This document shows positions 44,290-54,227 of a stretch of 64,000 nucleotides of DNA, piece by piece. The stretch comes from Streptosporangium sp. NBC_01495 (GTDB lineage: Bacteria; Actinomycetota; Actinomycetes; Streptosporangiales; Streptosporangiaceae): positions 62,001-126,000 of the forward strand of contig NZ_CP109430.1 in NCBI RefSeq assembly GCF_036250735.1. The letters are read 5' to 3'. Below the pieces are notes generated by a model. It did no database searches. It was not told the origin of the DNA and saw only the letters and a program-made list of their open reading frames with translations. How positions within the stretch are numbered: the stretch's first letter is position 1; every line of letters begins with the position of its first letter. The position numbers were made by a program, and so were the translations under genes.

Positions 44290-44607
44290 ATGAGCGCGGA
44301 AGAGGATTTCAAGCAGGTCGGCGCCGAGCTGGCCGACCTGGGTGTAGGGATCTCCAGGATGATGGGGAGTCCCGCGCTCAAAGATCAGGCGGGGAAGGTG
44401 TTCGCGAGCCTGCAGCGCGACGGCGCGATGGTGTTCCGGCTGGTCAGGGACACCCCCGAACACACAGCCGCGCTCCAGCTGGCCGGGGCGTCCCTGTTCG
44501 ACCCCTCAGGGCAGGGCAGGGCGATGAAGGACTGGGTGGTCGTGCCCCACTCCTCGGCCGGGAAATGGACGGATCTGGCCGAGGCCGCCCTCAGCCGCCC
44601 ACGCTGA
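44290..44607 (+). CDS. Hypothetical protein (105 aa)
   Basis: A soluble, mainly helical protein with an acidic N-terminus (MSAEEDFKQVGAELADLGVGI), a middle helix (LKDQAGKVFASLQRDGAMVFRLV) and a C-terminal DWVVVPHSSAGKWTDLAEAAL. I do not recognise the family. A short ORF precedes it by 2 bases, and a bidirectional hairpin follows at 44736-44769. Confidence 0.65.
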   Translation: MSAEEDFKQVGAELADLGVGISRMMGSPALKDQAGKVFASLQRDGAMVFRLVRDTPEHTAALQLAGASLFDPSGQGRAMKDWVVVPHSSAGKWTDLAEAALSRPR

Positions 44608-44735
44608 TCAGAGGGCTGACGCCGTCGACTACCTGCGCGTGCTGTCGCGTCATCCTCTGTCTCATCTTCCGTCACGGAACGACCTCGCGATCACCTCTCG
44701 AACACGCACCGAGCTTTCACTCCTGCGGGACGTTG

Positions 44736-44769
44736 ACGAGCCCTCCGGCAGGGTGACCGAAGGGCTCGT
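44736..44769. terminator. Hairpin between convergent genes
   Basis: ACGAGCCCT (44736-44744) pairs perfectly with AGGGCTCGT (44761-44769) around a 16-base loop, between the rightward 105-aa gene and the leftward DUF397 fragment. It can act in both directions. Confidence 0.6.
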
Positions 44770-44798
44770 CGGGGAACGTGCGCCTGAACGTCGTGAAG

Positions 44799-44963
44799 TC
44801 AGCCGAAGTCGCCGTGCTTGATGCTGTTGGCGAAGGTGGCCCATGTCGCGGGGGTGAGGATGAGGGCGGGGCCGGTGGGGTTTTTGCTGTCGCGGACGCC
44901 TCGGTGGCCGTTGGACAGGTTGGCGACTTCGACGCAGTTGCTCGCGTCGTCACCGGATCTCAT
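44799..44963 (-). pseudogene. DUF397 fragment lacking its N-terminus
   Basis: The frame encodes SGDDASNCVEVA, then GVRDSKNPTGPALILTPATWATFANSIKHGDFG, the C-terminal three quarters of a DUF397 protein. The normal start (W-RKSSYS region) is absent, replaced by other sequence ending in VTVEGDIDEIR in a neighbouring frame. No XRE partner is adjacent. It is probably a deletion remnant, although translation from ATG 44963 (54 residues) is possible. Confidence 0.65.
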
Positions 44964-45222
44964 CGATGTCGCCCTCAACGGTGACGTGCACCATGTCCAT
45001 CCCGGTGCAGGCTCCGGCCGGAGGCGTCCTCGTAGCGCCACCCGAAGCGCGCCCACTCCCCAGGGGCGTCCGCCCGGGTCGTGCGGGTCGGGAGGATCCG
45101 CCCTGGAGGGTGGGTGCGGTCAGGTTAAGCGTTTTCCGGGAAGTATGTAATTCGTGACGCATCCATGAGCCCTCTGTTCCACGAAAAGCCCCATAGGGAA
45201 TCTTTGGGATGGAGTGGGTGAT

Positions 45223-45345
45223 ATGGATCTGGTGTTTCAGGCAGTGATCGCCGGGTCGATCGCCGCGGTCGCTCTGATGGTGGTGGCGACAGGCCGTCAC
45301 CGACACCGACACCGTCACTGTCACCGACATCGACACCGTCACTGA
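45223..45345 (+). CDS. 40-aa membrane micro-protein with His/Arg-repeat tail
   Basis: ATG 45223 is preceded by GGAGTGGGTGAT (ideal 8-base spacing). The first 24 residues form one membrane helix (LVFQAVIAGSIAAVALMVVA). The rest is GRHRHRHRHCHRHRHRH, eight His alternating with Arg around one Cys, and then the stop. The tail is encoded by a 6-base CCGACA/CCGTCA repeat. Topology by the positive-inside rule puts the tail in the cytoplasm. A metal- or nucleic-acid-binding role is speculative. No similar protein is known to me. Confidence 0.6.
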   Translation: MDLVFQAVIAGSIAAVALMVVATGRHRHRHRHCHRHRHRH

Positions 45346-45487
45346 CACCGGTGGCCTGTCCTGACGGGACCGTGGACGGACGACGGCGGGGAACCCCCGT
45401 CGCCTCCGGAACTCGAAGGCGCGGACGACGGGCACCGCGGCGTTTCGTACACACCGAAGGCGTCCGCGGTCTCACCGGGCGTCCTCG

Positions 45488-46402
45488 TCACGGGGGTGGG
45501 GTCGGGCGCAGGGGCGTCGCGGTGTCCTGGAGGGCGTCCAGCAGCGGGACGAGCAGGGGATGCCGCTCGGCGCCTCGGCGTACGGCGGCGAAGACGCGGC
45601 GTTCGGGGCCGGGCACCGGGCGGATCACCACGCCGGACAGGTCGGTGCCGCGCAGGGCCAGGCGCGGCACCATCGCCACCCCGGCCCCGGCGGCGGCCAG
45701 CGCGACCACCGCGCTGAAGTCGTCGGAGGAGTGGGCGAACTCGGGGGTGAAGCCCGCGTGCTCGCAGGCCAGCGCGATCACGTCGTGGCAGGGGTTGCCC
45801 GGATAGGGGCCGATCCAGGTCTCGCCCGACAGGTCCGCGACCGTCACCTCGCCCCCGGAGAGGCGGTGGCCTCGGGGGAGCACCACGTCGAACGGCTCGG
45901 AGTAGAGCGGGATGCGCGACAGCCGCCGGTCGTCCTCGGCCGGGGCCCCGCGATACTCCACGGCCACGGCCGCGTCCACCGCGCCGTCCAGGACCATGGT
46001 GAGGCTCTGGTCGCCCTCGGCGTCCAGGACGCGCACCCGGATGCCGGGCTCCTTGCCCCGCAGGGCTCCGACCGCGGGAGCCACGACCAGCCCGATCGCG
46101 GTGGCGAAGGAGGCCACCTTCACCTCACCCGCCGTGCCGGTCGTGTAGGCGGCGATGTCGGCTTCGGCCCGCTCCAGCTGGGCGAGGATCTCGTTGGCGT
46201 GGTCGAGAAGGATGCGTCCGACGGAGGTGAGCCGAACGCCCCGGCCGTCGCGGTCGAGCAGCCGGTGGCCCACCTCGTGTTCCAGGGCGACGAGCTGCTG
46301 GGAGACCGCCGAGGGGGTCAGGTGCAGTGCCGCGGCGGCGGCGGTGACCGTGCGGTGGTCGGCCACCGCACGCAGGGTCCTGAGCCGCCGCGTGTCTATC
46401 AC
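45488..46402 (-). CDS. LysR-family transcriptional regulator
   Basis: A 304-aa regulator: N-terminal winged helix (LRTLRAVADHRTVTAAAAALHLTPSAVSQQLVALE) at residues 6-60 and a LysR substrate-binding domain (VKVASFATAIGLVVAPAVGALR, GVDAAVAVEYRG type strands, GETWIGPYPGNPCHDVI). It resembles the actinomycete LysR group that controls efflux or catabolic genes; no divergent target gene lies next to it. The start is GTG 46402. The long frame further upstream is the shadow of the propeller gene. Confidence 0.88.
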   Translation of the reverse strand: MIDTRRLRTLRAVADHRTVTAAAAALHLTPSAVSQQLVALEHEVGHRLLDRDGRGVRLTSVGRILLDHANEILAQLERAEADIAAYTTGTAGEVKVASFATAIGLVVAPAVGALRGKEPGIRVRVLDAEGDQSLTMVLDGAVDAAVAVEYRGAPAEDDRRLSRIPLYSEPFDVVLPRGHRLSGGEVTVADLSGETWIGPYPGNPCHDVIALACEHAGFTPEFAHSSDDFSAVVALAAAGAGVAMVPRLALRGTDLSGVVIRPVPGPERRVFAAVRRGAERHPLLVPLLDALQDTATPLRPTPPP

Positions 46403-46527
46403 GCGTTCATTCTCGCCGAGGCCGTCCGTGAGCTGCGACGCAGGTCCGTCAGAGGTGCGCGGACAGGCGATCGGCGAGCCGTTCCGGCCTTGACGCCGGT
46501 GTGAACCTGAGTGGTGCGGACGCTCCC

Positions 46528-47610
46528 TCAGGCCTGCCGAACCTTGGTCGAGGCGCGGCTCCAGTGGACGGCGCGTCCGGCCGCGATCCCGAAGGGTCCG
46601 TCGCCGACGGAGATGGTGGCGGTGACCTTGTTGGCCGCGGTGTCGATCACCGACACGGAGTCCGCGCTCAGGTTGGTCACGTAGACGCGGGTGCCGTCGG
46701 GAGAGATCGCGACTCCGAAGGGATTCCGGCCGACGGCGATGGTGGCGATGATCACGCTGGTCGCGGTGTCGATCACCAACACGGTGTCCGAGTCCAGGTT
46801 GGTCACGTAGGCGCGGGTGCCGTTGGGAGAGATCGCGACCCTGAAGGGGTGGTGTCCGACGGGGATGGTGGTGGTGACCTTGTTGGTGGCGGTGTTGATC
46901 ACCGATACGGAGTCCGAGTCCTGGTTGGTCACGTAGGCGCGGGTGCCGTTGGGAGAGATCGCGACTCCGAAGGGGTGGTGTCCGACGGGGATGGTGGTGG
47001 TGACCTTGTTGGTGGCGGTGTTGATCACCGATACGGAGTCCGAGTCCTGGTTGGTCACGTAGGCGCGGGTGCCGTTGGGAGAGATCGCGACCCTGAAGGG
47101 GTGGTGTCCGACGGGGATGGTGGTGGTGACCTTGTTGGTCGCGGTGTTGATCACCGACACGCTGTCCGACTGCGTGTTGGTCACGTAGAGGCGGGTGCCG
47201 CGAGGGGAGACCACGATCCCCAGCGGGTAGTCGTCGACGGGGATGGTGGTGGTGACCTTGTTGGTGGCGGTGTTGATCACCGACACGGTGTCCGATCCCT
47301 GGTTGGTCACGTAGGCGCGGGCGCCGTTGGGAGAGATCGCTATTTCGAGAGGGTTGCGTCCGACGGGGATGGTGGTGGTGACCTTGCTGGTCGCGGTGTC
47401 GATCACCGATACGGAGTCCGACTGCGTGTTGGCCACATAGATGAACCTCACGGGTTGCGGGGCCGCCGCAGCCGGGGTGGCCATGGCCGCCGGTATCGCC
47501 AACCCCGTCGCGACGGCCATCGCGGCCATGGGCGGACGGACCCGGCATCGCCCGCGTCCCTGGAATCGACTGGATGGCTTCCGACGGTGATTCACAATTG
47601 CGTTTCTCAT
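46528..47610 (-). CDS. Exported YVTN-family seven-repeat beta-propeller
   Basis: About 360 residues. A basic N-terminus and hydrophobic segment (MAAMAVATGLAIPAAMATPAAAA) form a signal peptide. The rest is seven 42-residue repeats with the consensus AYVTNQDSDSVSVINTATNK then VTTTIPVGHHPFGVAISPNG, the YVTN/SMP-30-like blade. Three inner repeats are nearly identical at the DNA level (126-base period, about 46800-47160), indicating recent expansion or homogenisation. Seven blades close one propeller, expected to act as a secreted or surface binding domain. ATG 47643 is an alternative start. Confidence 0.88.
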   Translation of the reverse strand: MRNAIVNHRRKPSSRFQGRGRCRVRPPMAAMAVATGLAIPAAMATPAAAAPQPVRFIYVANTQSDSVSVIDTATSKVTTTIPVGRNPLEIAISPNGARAYVTNQGSDTVSVINTATNKVTTTIPVDDYPLGIVVSPRGTRLYVTNTQSDSVSVINTATNKVTTTIPVGHHPFRVAISPNGTRAYVTNQDSDSVSVINTATNKVTTTIPVGHHPFGVAISPNGTRAYVTNQDSDSVSVINTATNKVTTTIPVGHHPFRVAISPNGTRAYVTNLDSDTVLVIDTATSVIIATIAVGRNPFGVAISPDGTRVYVTNLSADSVSVIDTAANKVTATISVGDGPFGIAAGRAVHWSRASTKVRQA

Positions 47611-47831
47611 CCAAAGTCGAAGCACCAGAACCTCCAACGACACTACGAGGTTCCGTTCTACGTCCGTATGACATTGTGTCCGGAAAACAACACACCGACT
47701 TGAACCCCTGCGGCCATTTGCTTGATCGACTCATCGCTCGACGGCAGCCGGGCCGAGAGCGGCCGTGGTCGACTCGCCGCCGCGTGGCGCGCGGGTGGCG
47801 ACTGTGCTCCGTCCCTGCTCGTCCGGACGAA

Positions 47832-47859
47832 AGGGCGGAGTTCCGCGGAACTCCGCCCT
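47832..47859. terminator. 28-base perfect palindrome (terminator)
   Basis: AGGGCGGAGTTCCG (47832-47845) is followed directly by its reverse complement CGGAACTCCGCCCT (47846-47859). It lies 54 bases after the protease stop at 47914 in transcription order and is followed by TTTCG on that strand. A terminator of the first protease gene is likely; the rest of 47611-47831 shows no gene and should hold the propeller promoter. Confidence 0.65.
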
Positions 47860-47913
47860 GCTTTCGGCCCGTGTCGTCGTCCACGTCCCGGGATCAGCTT
47901 CCTGGGCCGCGGG

Positions 47914-49419
47914 TTATGGCGCGCTGTATCCCAGGGTGTAGGCACCGGAACCGCTGAAGGAGACCACGCGGTATCGGTAGTAGCCGGCCGTGCCGGTGTA
48001 AGTGATCTTCTCGTCGGGGGTCGGGCTTTCCGCGGTGGCGACGGAGATCCACTTCCGGCTGTCCCACTTCTGCAGGTAGAGGTCGAAGTCGGTGCCGTCG
48101 GCGCCGTCCAGGCAGGCGGAGTGAAGGCCGCCGGCGGTCGACTGGTAGTAGCGGTTGTTCGGCTGGTAGACGGACTGGCCGTTGGTCAGCGTGCCGGTGA
48201 CGGTCCTCGAATAGCCGGTGCACGTGCCGGGGGTCGTCGGCGGAGGTGGTGGCGGCGGGGTGGATCCGCTGGTGGTCGTCAGGGTCAGGCCGTAGGTGGT
48301 GAGGATCTCGCCGACCGGCTGGAAGTAGGTGACGCCGCCGGAGGTGCAGTCTCCGGAGCCGCCGGAGGTGACGCCCTGGGCCTGGTCGATGGAGATGAAG
48401 GAGCCGCCGGAGTCGCCGGGCTCGGCACAGACGTTGGTCCGGGTCAGCTCGGCGACGTTCCCCTGGGGATAGGTGATGCTGGTGTTGAGCTGCTGGATGG
48501 TGCCGCAGTGCCAGCCGGTGGTCGAGCCGGACCGGCAGACCGACGCCCCTTCGATGGCCACCCTGGAACCGGAGACGTTCACCGTCCCGCCCGCGCCGTT
48601 GCCCACCCACGGCTTGGGCGTCCAGTCGCTGTTCACCGCGATCCAGGAGCGGTCACTGTCCGGGAAGGTCGACGCCTGGAAGACGCCTTGGTCAACATGG
48701 TTGAAGCCGCTGGTGGTGTTGCCCTGCGTGCCGCAGTGACCAGCGCTGACGAAACCGTTCTGGGTCCCCTTGGTCACGGAGAAGCCGATCGAACAGCGCT
48801 CCGAGGTGCCGATGTAGTAGGCGTTGCCGCCCACCAGGTCGGACAGGAGCTGGGGCTGCTCGATGGAGGACACCACCCGCACCGTGACCGGGTCCACGTC
48901 GCTGGCCTGGATGACGTTCTGGGTTGTCGACGGCACATTGGACAGGACGACGACCTTGTTGCTCCTCACGTCGACATAGCGCACCGGCCCGCCCAGGTGG
49001 TCGGACAGAGCCGTGTCGACCTTGTCGAGGGCCGTGTTGAGTTGCTCCAACGACCGGGTGACGACCTCGGCGCGGGCACCTCCGGCGACGATCTGGGGAG
49101 TGTGGTCCTTGTCGGTGGTGGCCACCACGAGGGTCTGTGCGAGATCTCCGGTGAGCCATGAGCCGCCGAAGTCCTCGCCGAGTTCCTCGCGGAGCTGCGC
49201 CGCGACCGGCGCCAGACGGACCTCGTTGAGCAGCCGGGCCTGGGCCTGCTCCGCGGTGAGGTGGAGGTCGCGCTGAAGGGCCGCGAGCATCCCCGGCGGC
49301 GGCTTCACCACGACCTCGGCACCTGCCGTCAGGGGCCGGGCGACGGCCGGAACGGCCGTCACGGTAAGGGCGGCGATCGCCAGGACGCATCCCGTGATGG
49401 CGGCGTGTCTGCGGGGCAT
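47914..49419 (-). CDS. Secreted S1 serine protease (streptogrisin/alpha-lytic type) with pre-peptidase C-terminal domain, copy 1
   Basis: A 501-aa preproprotein: signal peptide (residues 1-27, ending AVPAVA), a propeptide of about 150 residues with helical LQRDLHLTAEQAQARLLNE, and the protease with His in VSAGHCG, Asp in SDRSWIAVN and nucleophile Ser in AEPGDSGGS. A PPPPPPP linker leads to a C-terminal PPC-type beta domain (TDFDLYLQKWDSRKW to SGSGAYTLGYSAP). It is the most downstream of three tandem paralogues. AGGAGAG precedes the ATG. The prodomain should fold the enzyme outside the cell and then be cut off. Confidence 0.95.
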   Translation of the reverse strand: MPRRHAAITGCVLAIAALTVTAVPAVARPLTAGAEVVVKPPPGMLAALQRDLHLTAEQAQARLLNEVRLAPVAAQLREELGEDFGGSWLTGDLAQTLVVATTDKDHTPQIVAGGARAEVVTRSLEQLNTALDKVDTALSDHLGGPVRYVDVRSNKVVVLSNVPSTTQNVIQASDVDPVTVRVVSSIEQPQLLSDLVGGNAYYIGTSERCSIGFSVTKGTQNGFVSAGHCGTQGNTTSGFNHVDQGVFQASTFPDSDRSWIAVNSDWTPKPWVGNGAGGTVNVSGSRVAIEGASVCRSGSTTGWHCGTIQQLNTSITYPQGNVAELTRTNVCAEPGDSGGSFISIDQAQGVTSGGSGDCTSGGVTYFQPVGEILTTYGLTLTTTSGSTPPPPPPPTTPGTCTGYSRTVTGTLTNGQSVYQPNNRYYQSTAGGLHSACLDGADGTDFDLYLQKWDSRKWISVATAESPTPDEKITYTGTAGYYRYRVVSFSGSGAYTLGYSAP

Positions 49420-49732
49420 TCGGTCTCTCCTCGACCTCGACTATCCAAGAAAGAGGGGGGAGAGCACCTCACACCACCGGCTGATCACGCGATGCGGGCA
49501 GCACAACCTTAATTCAGCCGATGCCGGTCACGGCTCCATAAGCCGTACGCCACGCGGGGGTGACTCCGGCGACGCTCGCCGGAGCATCCCGGGACCCGGA
49601 CGGGGACACCGTCGATCGGGTCTTGGCCACCCCGGACCCCCTGCCGCCCCGTCGATGCCACAGGCCGCGTATCTCGGCGGTGAGGCCGGACCGGGAGGGG
49701 GTCGAAGCGGCAGGAGGTGGGACTCGGGCGGG
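49420..49732. repeat. Duplicated promoter region of the protease array, copy 1
   Basis: This 313-base gap holds the promoter of protease copy 1. Its part nearest the gene (CGGTCTCTCCTCGACCTCG, then TCCAAG) and the following CAGCCGATGCCGGTCACGG segment recur before copies 2 and 3. No gene was found in it. The remainder (about 49570-49730) looks like spacer after protease copy 2. Confidence 0.6.
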
Positions 49733-51217
49733 TTACGGGGTGCTGTATCCCAGGCTGTAGGGGCCGGAGCCACTGGAGGCGACCACGCGGTATCGGTAGT
49801 AGCCGGGCGTGCCGGTGTAGTCGATCTTCTCGTCGGGGTTCGGCCCCTCGGAGGTGGCGACGGTGACCCAGCTCCGGTTGTTCCACTTCTGCAGGTAGAG
49901 GTCGAAGTCGGTGCCGTCGTTGGCGTTCAGGCAGCCGGAGTGGACACCGCCGACGGTCGAGCGGTAGCGACGACCGCGCGGCTGGTAGGCGGAACCACCC
50001 TCGGTCAGTGTGCCCTCGACGGTGCGCGGGTAGCCGGTGCAGGTGTCCGCGCCCGTGCCAGGGGGGGTGGCGGTGGTCAGCAGGGTCAGGCCGTAGGTGG
50101 TGAGGATCTCGCCGACCGGCTGGAAGTAGGTGACGCCGCCGGAGGTGCAGTCTCCGGAGCCGCCGGAGGTGACGCCCTGGGCCTGGTCGATGGCGATGAA
50201 GGAGCCGCCGGAGTCGCCGGGCTCGGCACAGACGTTGGTGCGGGTCAGCTCGGAGACGGTGCCCTGGCTGTAGACGACGCTGGTGTTGAGCTGCAGGATG
50301 GTGCCGCAGTGCCAGCCGGTGGTCGAGCCGGACCGGCAGACCGACGCCCCCTCGATGGCCACCCTGGAACCGGAGACGTTCACCACGTCACCCGCGCCGT
50401 TGCCCACCCACGGCTTGGGCGTCCAGTCGCTGTTCACCGCGACCCAGGAGAAGTCATCGTCAGGGAAGGCCGACCCCTCGAAGACACCGAGTGGCGCCCG
50501 GTTGAAGCCGGTGGCGGTTTTGCCCTGCGTGCCGCAGTGACCGGCGCTGACGAAACCGTTCTGGGTCCCCTTGGTCACGGAGAACCCGACCGAGCAGCGG
50601 GACGCGACGCCGATGTAGTAGGCGTCGCCGCCCGCCAGGTCGCTGAGGAGTCGCGGAGTCTCGCCGGACTGCACCGCCTGCACGACGCGCCCGCTCACCC
50701 CGCTGGCCTCTATCTCGTCCTCGGTGGCCAGGGCGTCCGTGGTGAGGACGACGACCCTGTTGTTCTTCACATCGATGAAGCGCACCTTTCCCTCGGCACT
50801 GGACAGGGACGTGTTGGTGATCGCCAAGGCCTTGTGGAGGTCCGGGAGCGACCGGGTGACCACCTCGCCCTGGGCGCCCTCGGCGATGATCTGGGGAAGG
50901 TCGGCGGGGTCGGTGGTGGTCACCACGAGGGTCTGCGCGATGGTTCCGGTGAACCAGGAGCCGCCGAAACGGTCACCAAGCTTCGTGCGGAGTTCCGCTT
51001 CGACCGGCGCCAGGCGGCTCTCGTTGAGCAGCCGGGCCTGGGCCTGCTCCGCGGTGAGGTGGAGGTCGCGCTGAAGGGCCGTGAGCATTCCCGGCGGCGG
51101 CTTCACCACGACCTCGGCACCTGCCGTCAGGGGCCGGGCGGCGGCTGGGACGGTCGTCGCGGTAAGGGCGGCGATCGCCAGGACGCATCCCGTGATGGCG
51201 GCGTGTCTGCGGGGCAT
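49733..51217 (-). CDS. Secreted S1 serine protease with pre-peptidase C-terminal domain, copy 2
   Basis: A 494-aa paralogue of copy 1: the same signal peptide start MPRRHAAITGCVLAIAALTA, propeptide, catalytic His (VSAGHCG), Asp (DDDFSWVAVN) and Ser (AEPGDSGGS), and the PPC-type C-terminal domain (FDLYLQKWNNRSW to SGSGPYSLGYSTP). The poly-Pro linker of copy 1 is absent; a Thr/Pro-rich short linker is used. The catalytic domain is very close to copy 1, and the propeptide more divergent. ATG 51217 follows AGGAGAGACCGA; the upstream in-frame ATG is rejected. Confidence 0.94.
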   Translation of the reverse strand: MPRRHAAITGCVLAIAALTATTVPAAARPLTAGAEVVVKPPPGMLTALQRDLHLTAEQAQARLLNESRLAPVEAELRTKLGDRFGGSWFTGTIAQTLVVTTTDPADLPQIIAEGAQGEVVTRSLPDLHKALAITNTSLSSAEGKVRFIDVKNNRVVVLTTDALATEDEIEASGVSGRVVQAVQSGETPRLLSDLAGGDAYYIGVASRCSVGFSVTKGTQNGFVSAGHCGTQGKTATGFNRAPLGVFEGSAFPDDDFSWVAVNSDWTPKPWVGNGAGDVVNVSGSRVAIEGASVCRSGSTTGWHCGTILQLNTSVVYSQGTVSELTRTNVCAEPGDSGGSFIAIDQAQGVTSGGSGDCTSGGVTYFQPVGEILTTYGLTLLTTATPPGTGADTCTGYPRTVEGTLTEGGSAYQPRGRRYRSTVGGVHSGCLNANDGTDFDLYLQKWNNRSWVTVATSEGPNPDEKIDYTGTPGYYRYRVVASSGSGPYSLGYSTP

Positions 51218-51387
51218 TCGGTCTCTCCTCGACCTCGGCTGTCCAAGCAAGAGGGGAGAGCGCCACGTACCACCGGTTGATCATGCTATGTGGGCAACGC
51301 ACAACTTTAATCCAGCCGATGCCGGTCACGGTCACGGAAGCCGAACGCCACGCGGACGACGATTTCCAGCGAGGACCATCGGGCGGA
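51218..51387. repeat. Duplicated promoter region of the protease array, copy 2
   Basis: 170 bases almost identical to 52885-53054 (CATGCTATGTGGGCAACGCA and GCCGAACGCCACGCGGACGA in both). It carries the promoter of protease copy 2 and the spacer after copy 3. Confidence 0.7.
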
Positions 51388-52884
51388 TCACGGCACCTTG
51401 TATCCCAGGAGGTAGGCGCCGGAGCGGCTGGAGGCGACCACGCGGTATCGGTAGTGGCCGGGCGTGCCGGTGTAGTCGATCTTCTCGCTGGGGGTCGGTC
51501 CTTCGGCGGCGGCGACGGTGACCCAATTCTGGCCGTCCTGTTTTTGCAGGTAGAGGTCGAAGTCAGTGCCGACGACACCGGCCAGGCAGGCGAAGTGGAC
51601 ACCGTCGGCGGTCGACTGGTAGTCGACCAGCCGGTAGTCGGTCCTCCCGACGGGAAGCGTGCCTTCGGCGGTGTGCGGGTAGCCGGTGCAGGTGCCTGTG
51701 CTCGGCGGGGGAGGATTACCGTGGATGGTCACCAGGGACAGGCCGTAGGTCGTGAGGATCTCGTTGACCGGCTGGAAGTAGGTGACGCCACCGGCGCCGC
51801 AGTCTCCGAAGCCGCCGGAGGTGACGCCCTGGGCCTGGTCGATGGCGATGAAGGAGCCGCCGGAGTCGCCGGGCTCGGCGCAGACGGTGGTCCGGGTCAG
51901 CTCGGAGACGGTGCCCTGGCTGTAGACGACGCTGGCGTTGCGTTGCCGGATGGCGCCGCAGTGCCAGCCGGTGGCGGAACCGGACCGGCAGACCGACGCC
52001 CCCTCGATGGCCACCCTGGAACCGGCGACGTTCACGGTGGCCCCGCTGCCACTGTTCACCACCGGCCTGGGCGTCCAGTCCTTGTTCACGGCGATCCAGG
52101 CGAAGTCGTGGAGCGGGAATATCGATGCCTGGAAGATCCCCTGGGCGACCCGGTCGGCGCCGGCGGTGGTGGTCATCCCCGCCGTGCCACAGTGACCGGC
52201 ACTGACGAAACCGTTCTGAAGACCGCGGACCACTGGGAAGCCGACCGAGCAGCGGGTCGTGGCACCGACGTAATAAGCCTCGCCGCCCACCAGATCGGAC
52301 AGGGGCAGGGGGCGTTCAGGGGAGGACACCACTCGCACCGCGGTCGGTTGCAGACCGGCGGTCTTGAGGGCGGCCCTGGTCGCCGTCGGCTTGTCGGACA
52401 GGACGACGACCTGGTTGGCCCGCACGTCGACGTAACGCACATTCCCCCCGGCGAGCGGGTGAGCGGCCAGGGCCTCGTCCGTCTGCGCCCTGAGTGCCTG
52501 GAGTTGGGGCAGCGACCGGGTGACCACCTTGCCCCGGGCACCCTCGGCGGCGATCTGGTGAAGGTCGGCGGGGTTGGTGGTGGCCACCATGAGAGTCTCC
52601 GCGATGGTTCCGACAAGCCACGAACCACCGAAACGGTCACCGAGCCTTCTGCGAAGCTGCGTTTCGACCTCCGCTTGGCGGGTCTCGTTGAGCAGCCGGG
52701 CCTGGGCCTGTTTCGCGGTGAGGTGGAGGTCGCGCTGAAGGGCCATGAGCATTCCCGGCGGCGGTTTCACCGCGGCGGCTGTGACGTCGGCGGTAAGGGG
52801 CCGGTCGCCGGTCGGGACGGCCGTCGCGGTAAGGGTGGTGATCGCCAGGACGCATCCCGTGATGGCGGCGTGTCTGCGGGGCAT
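51388..52884 (-). CDS. Secreted S1 serine protease with pre-peptidase C-terminal domain, copy 3
   Basis: A 498-aa paralogue, the most divergent of the three, with the same order: signal peptide, propeptide (LQRDLHLTAKQAQARLLNE), His (VSAGHCG), Asp (LHDFAWIAVN), Ser (AEPGDSGGS), linker and PPC-type domain (FDLYLQKQDGQNW to SRSGAYLLGYKVP). All catalytic residues are kept. Tandem duplication with subsequent divergence fits, as do three separate promoters. A cleavage-specificity difference is possible but not visible from motifs. Confidence 0.94.
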   Translation of the reverse strand: MPRRHAAITGCVLAITTLTATAVPTGDRPLTADVTAAAVKPPPGMLMALQRDLHLTAKQAQARLLNETRQAEVETQLRRRLGDRFGGSWLVGTIAETLMVATTNPADLHQIAAEGARGKVVTRSLPQLQALRAQTDEALAAHPLAGGNVRYVDVRANQVVVLSDKPTATRAALKTAGLQPTAVRVVSSPERPLPLSDLVGGEAYYVGATTRCSVGFPVVRGLQNGFVSAGHCGTAGMTTTAGADRVAQGIFQASIFPLHDFAWIAVNKDWTPRPVVNSGSGATVNVAGSRVAIEGASVCRSGSATGWHCGAIRQRNASVVYSQGTVSELTRTTVCAEPGDSGGSFIAIDQAQGVTSGGFGDCGAGGVTYFQPVNEILTTYGLSLVTIHGNPPPPSTGTCTGYPHTAEGTLPVGRTDYRLVDYQSTADGVHFACLAGVVGTDFDLYLQKQDGQNWVTVAAAEGPTPSEKIDYTGTPGHYRYRVVASSRSGAYLLGYKVP

Positions 52885-53054
52885 CGGTCTCTCCTCGACC
52901 TCGGCTGTCCAAGCAAGAGGGGAGAGCGCCGCACATCACGGATTGATCATGCTATGTGGGCAACGCACGATTTTAATTCAGCCGACGCCGGTCACGGTCA
53001 TGGAAGCCGAACGCCACGCGGACGACGATTTCCGGCGGGTTTCGCCGAGGGTGT
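52885..53054. repeat. Duplicated promoter region of the protease array, copy 3
   Basis: 170 bases near-identical to 51218-51387, carrying the promoter of copy 3 and ending beside the kbl stop at 53055. Confidence 0.7.

Positions 53055-54226
<1,172 letters not shown>

Positions 54227-54227
<1 letters not shown>

Noticed and set aside
45488..47884. A 798-aa LysR-fused protein
   Set aside because: The frame upstream of GTG 46402 is the shadow of the YVTN propeller gene on the same strand in another phase.
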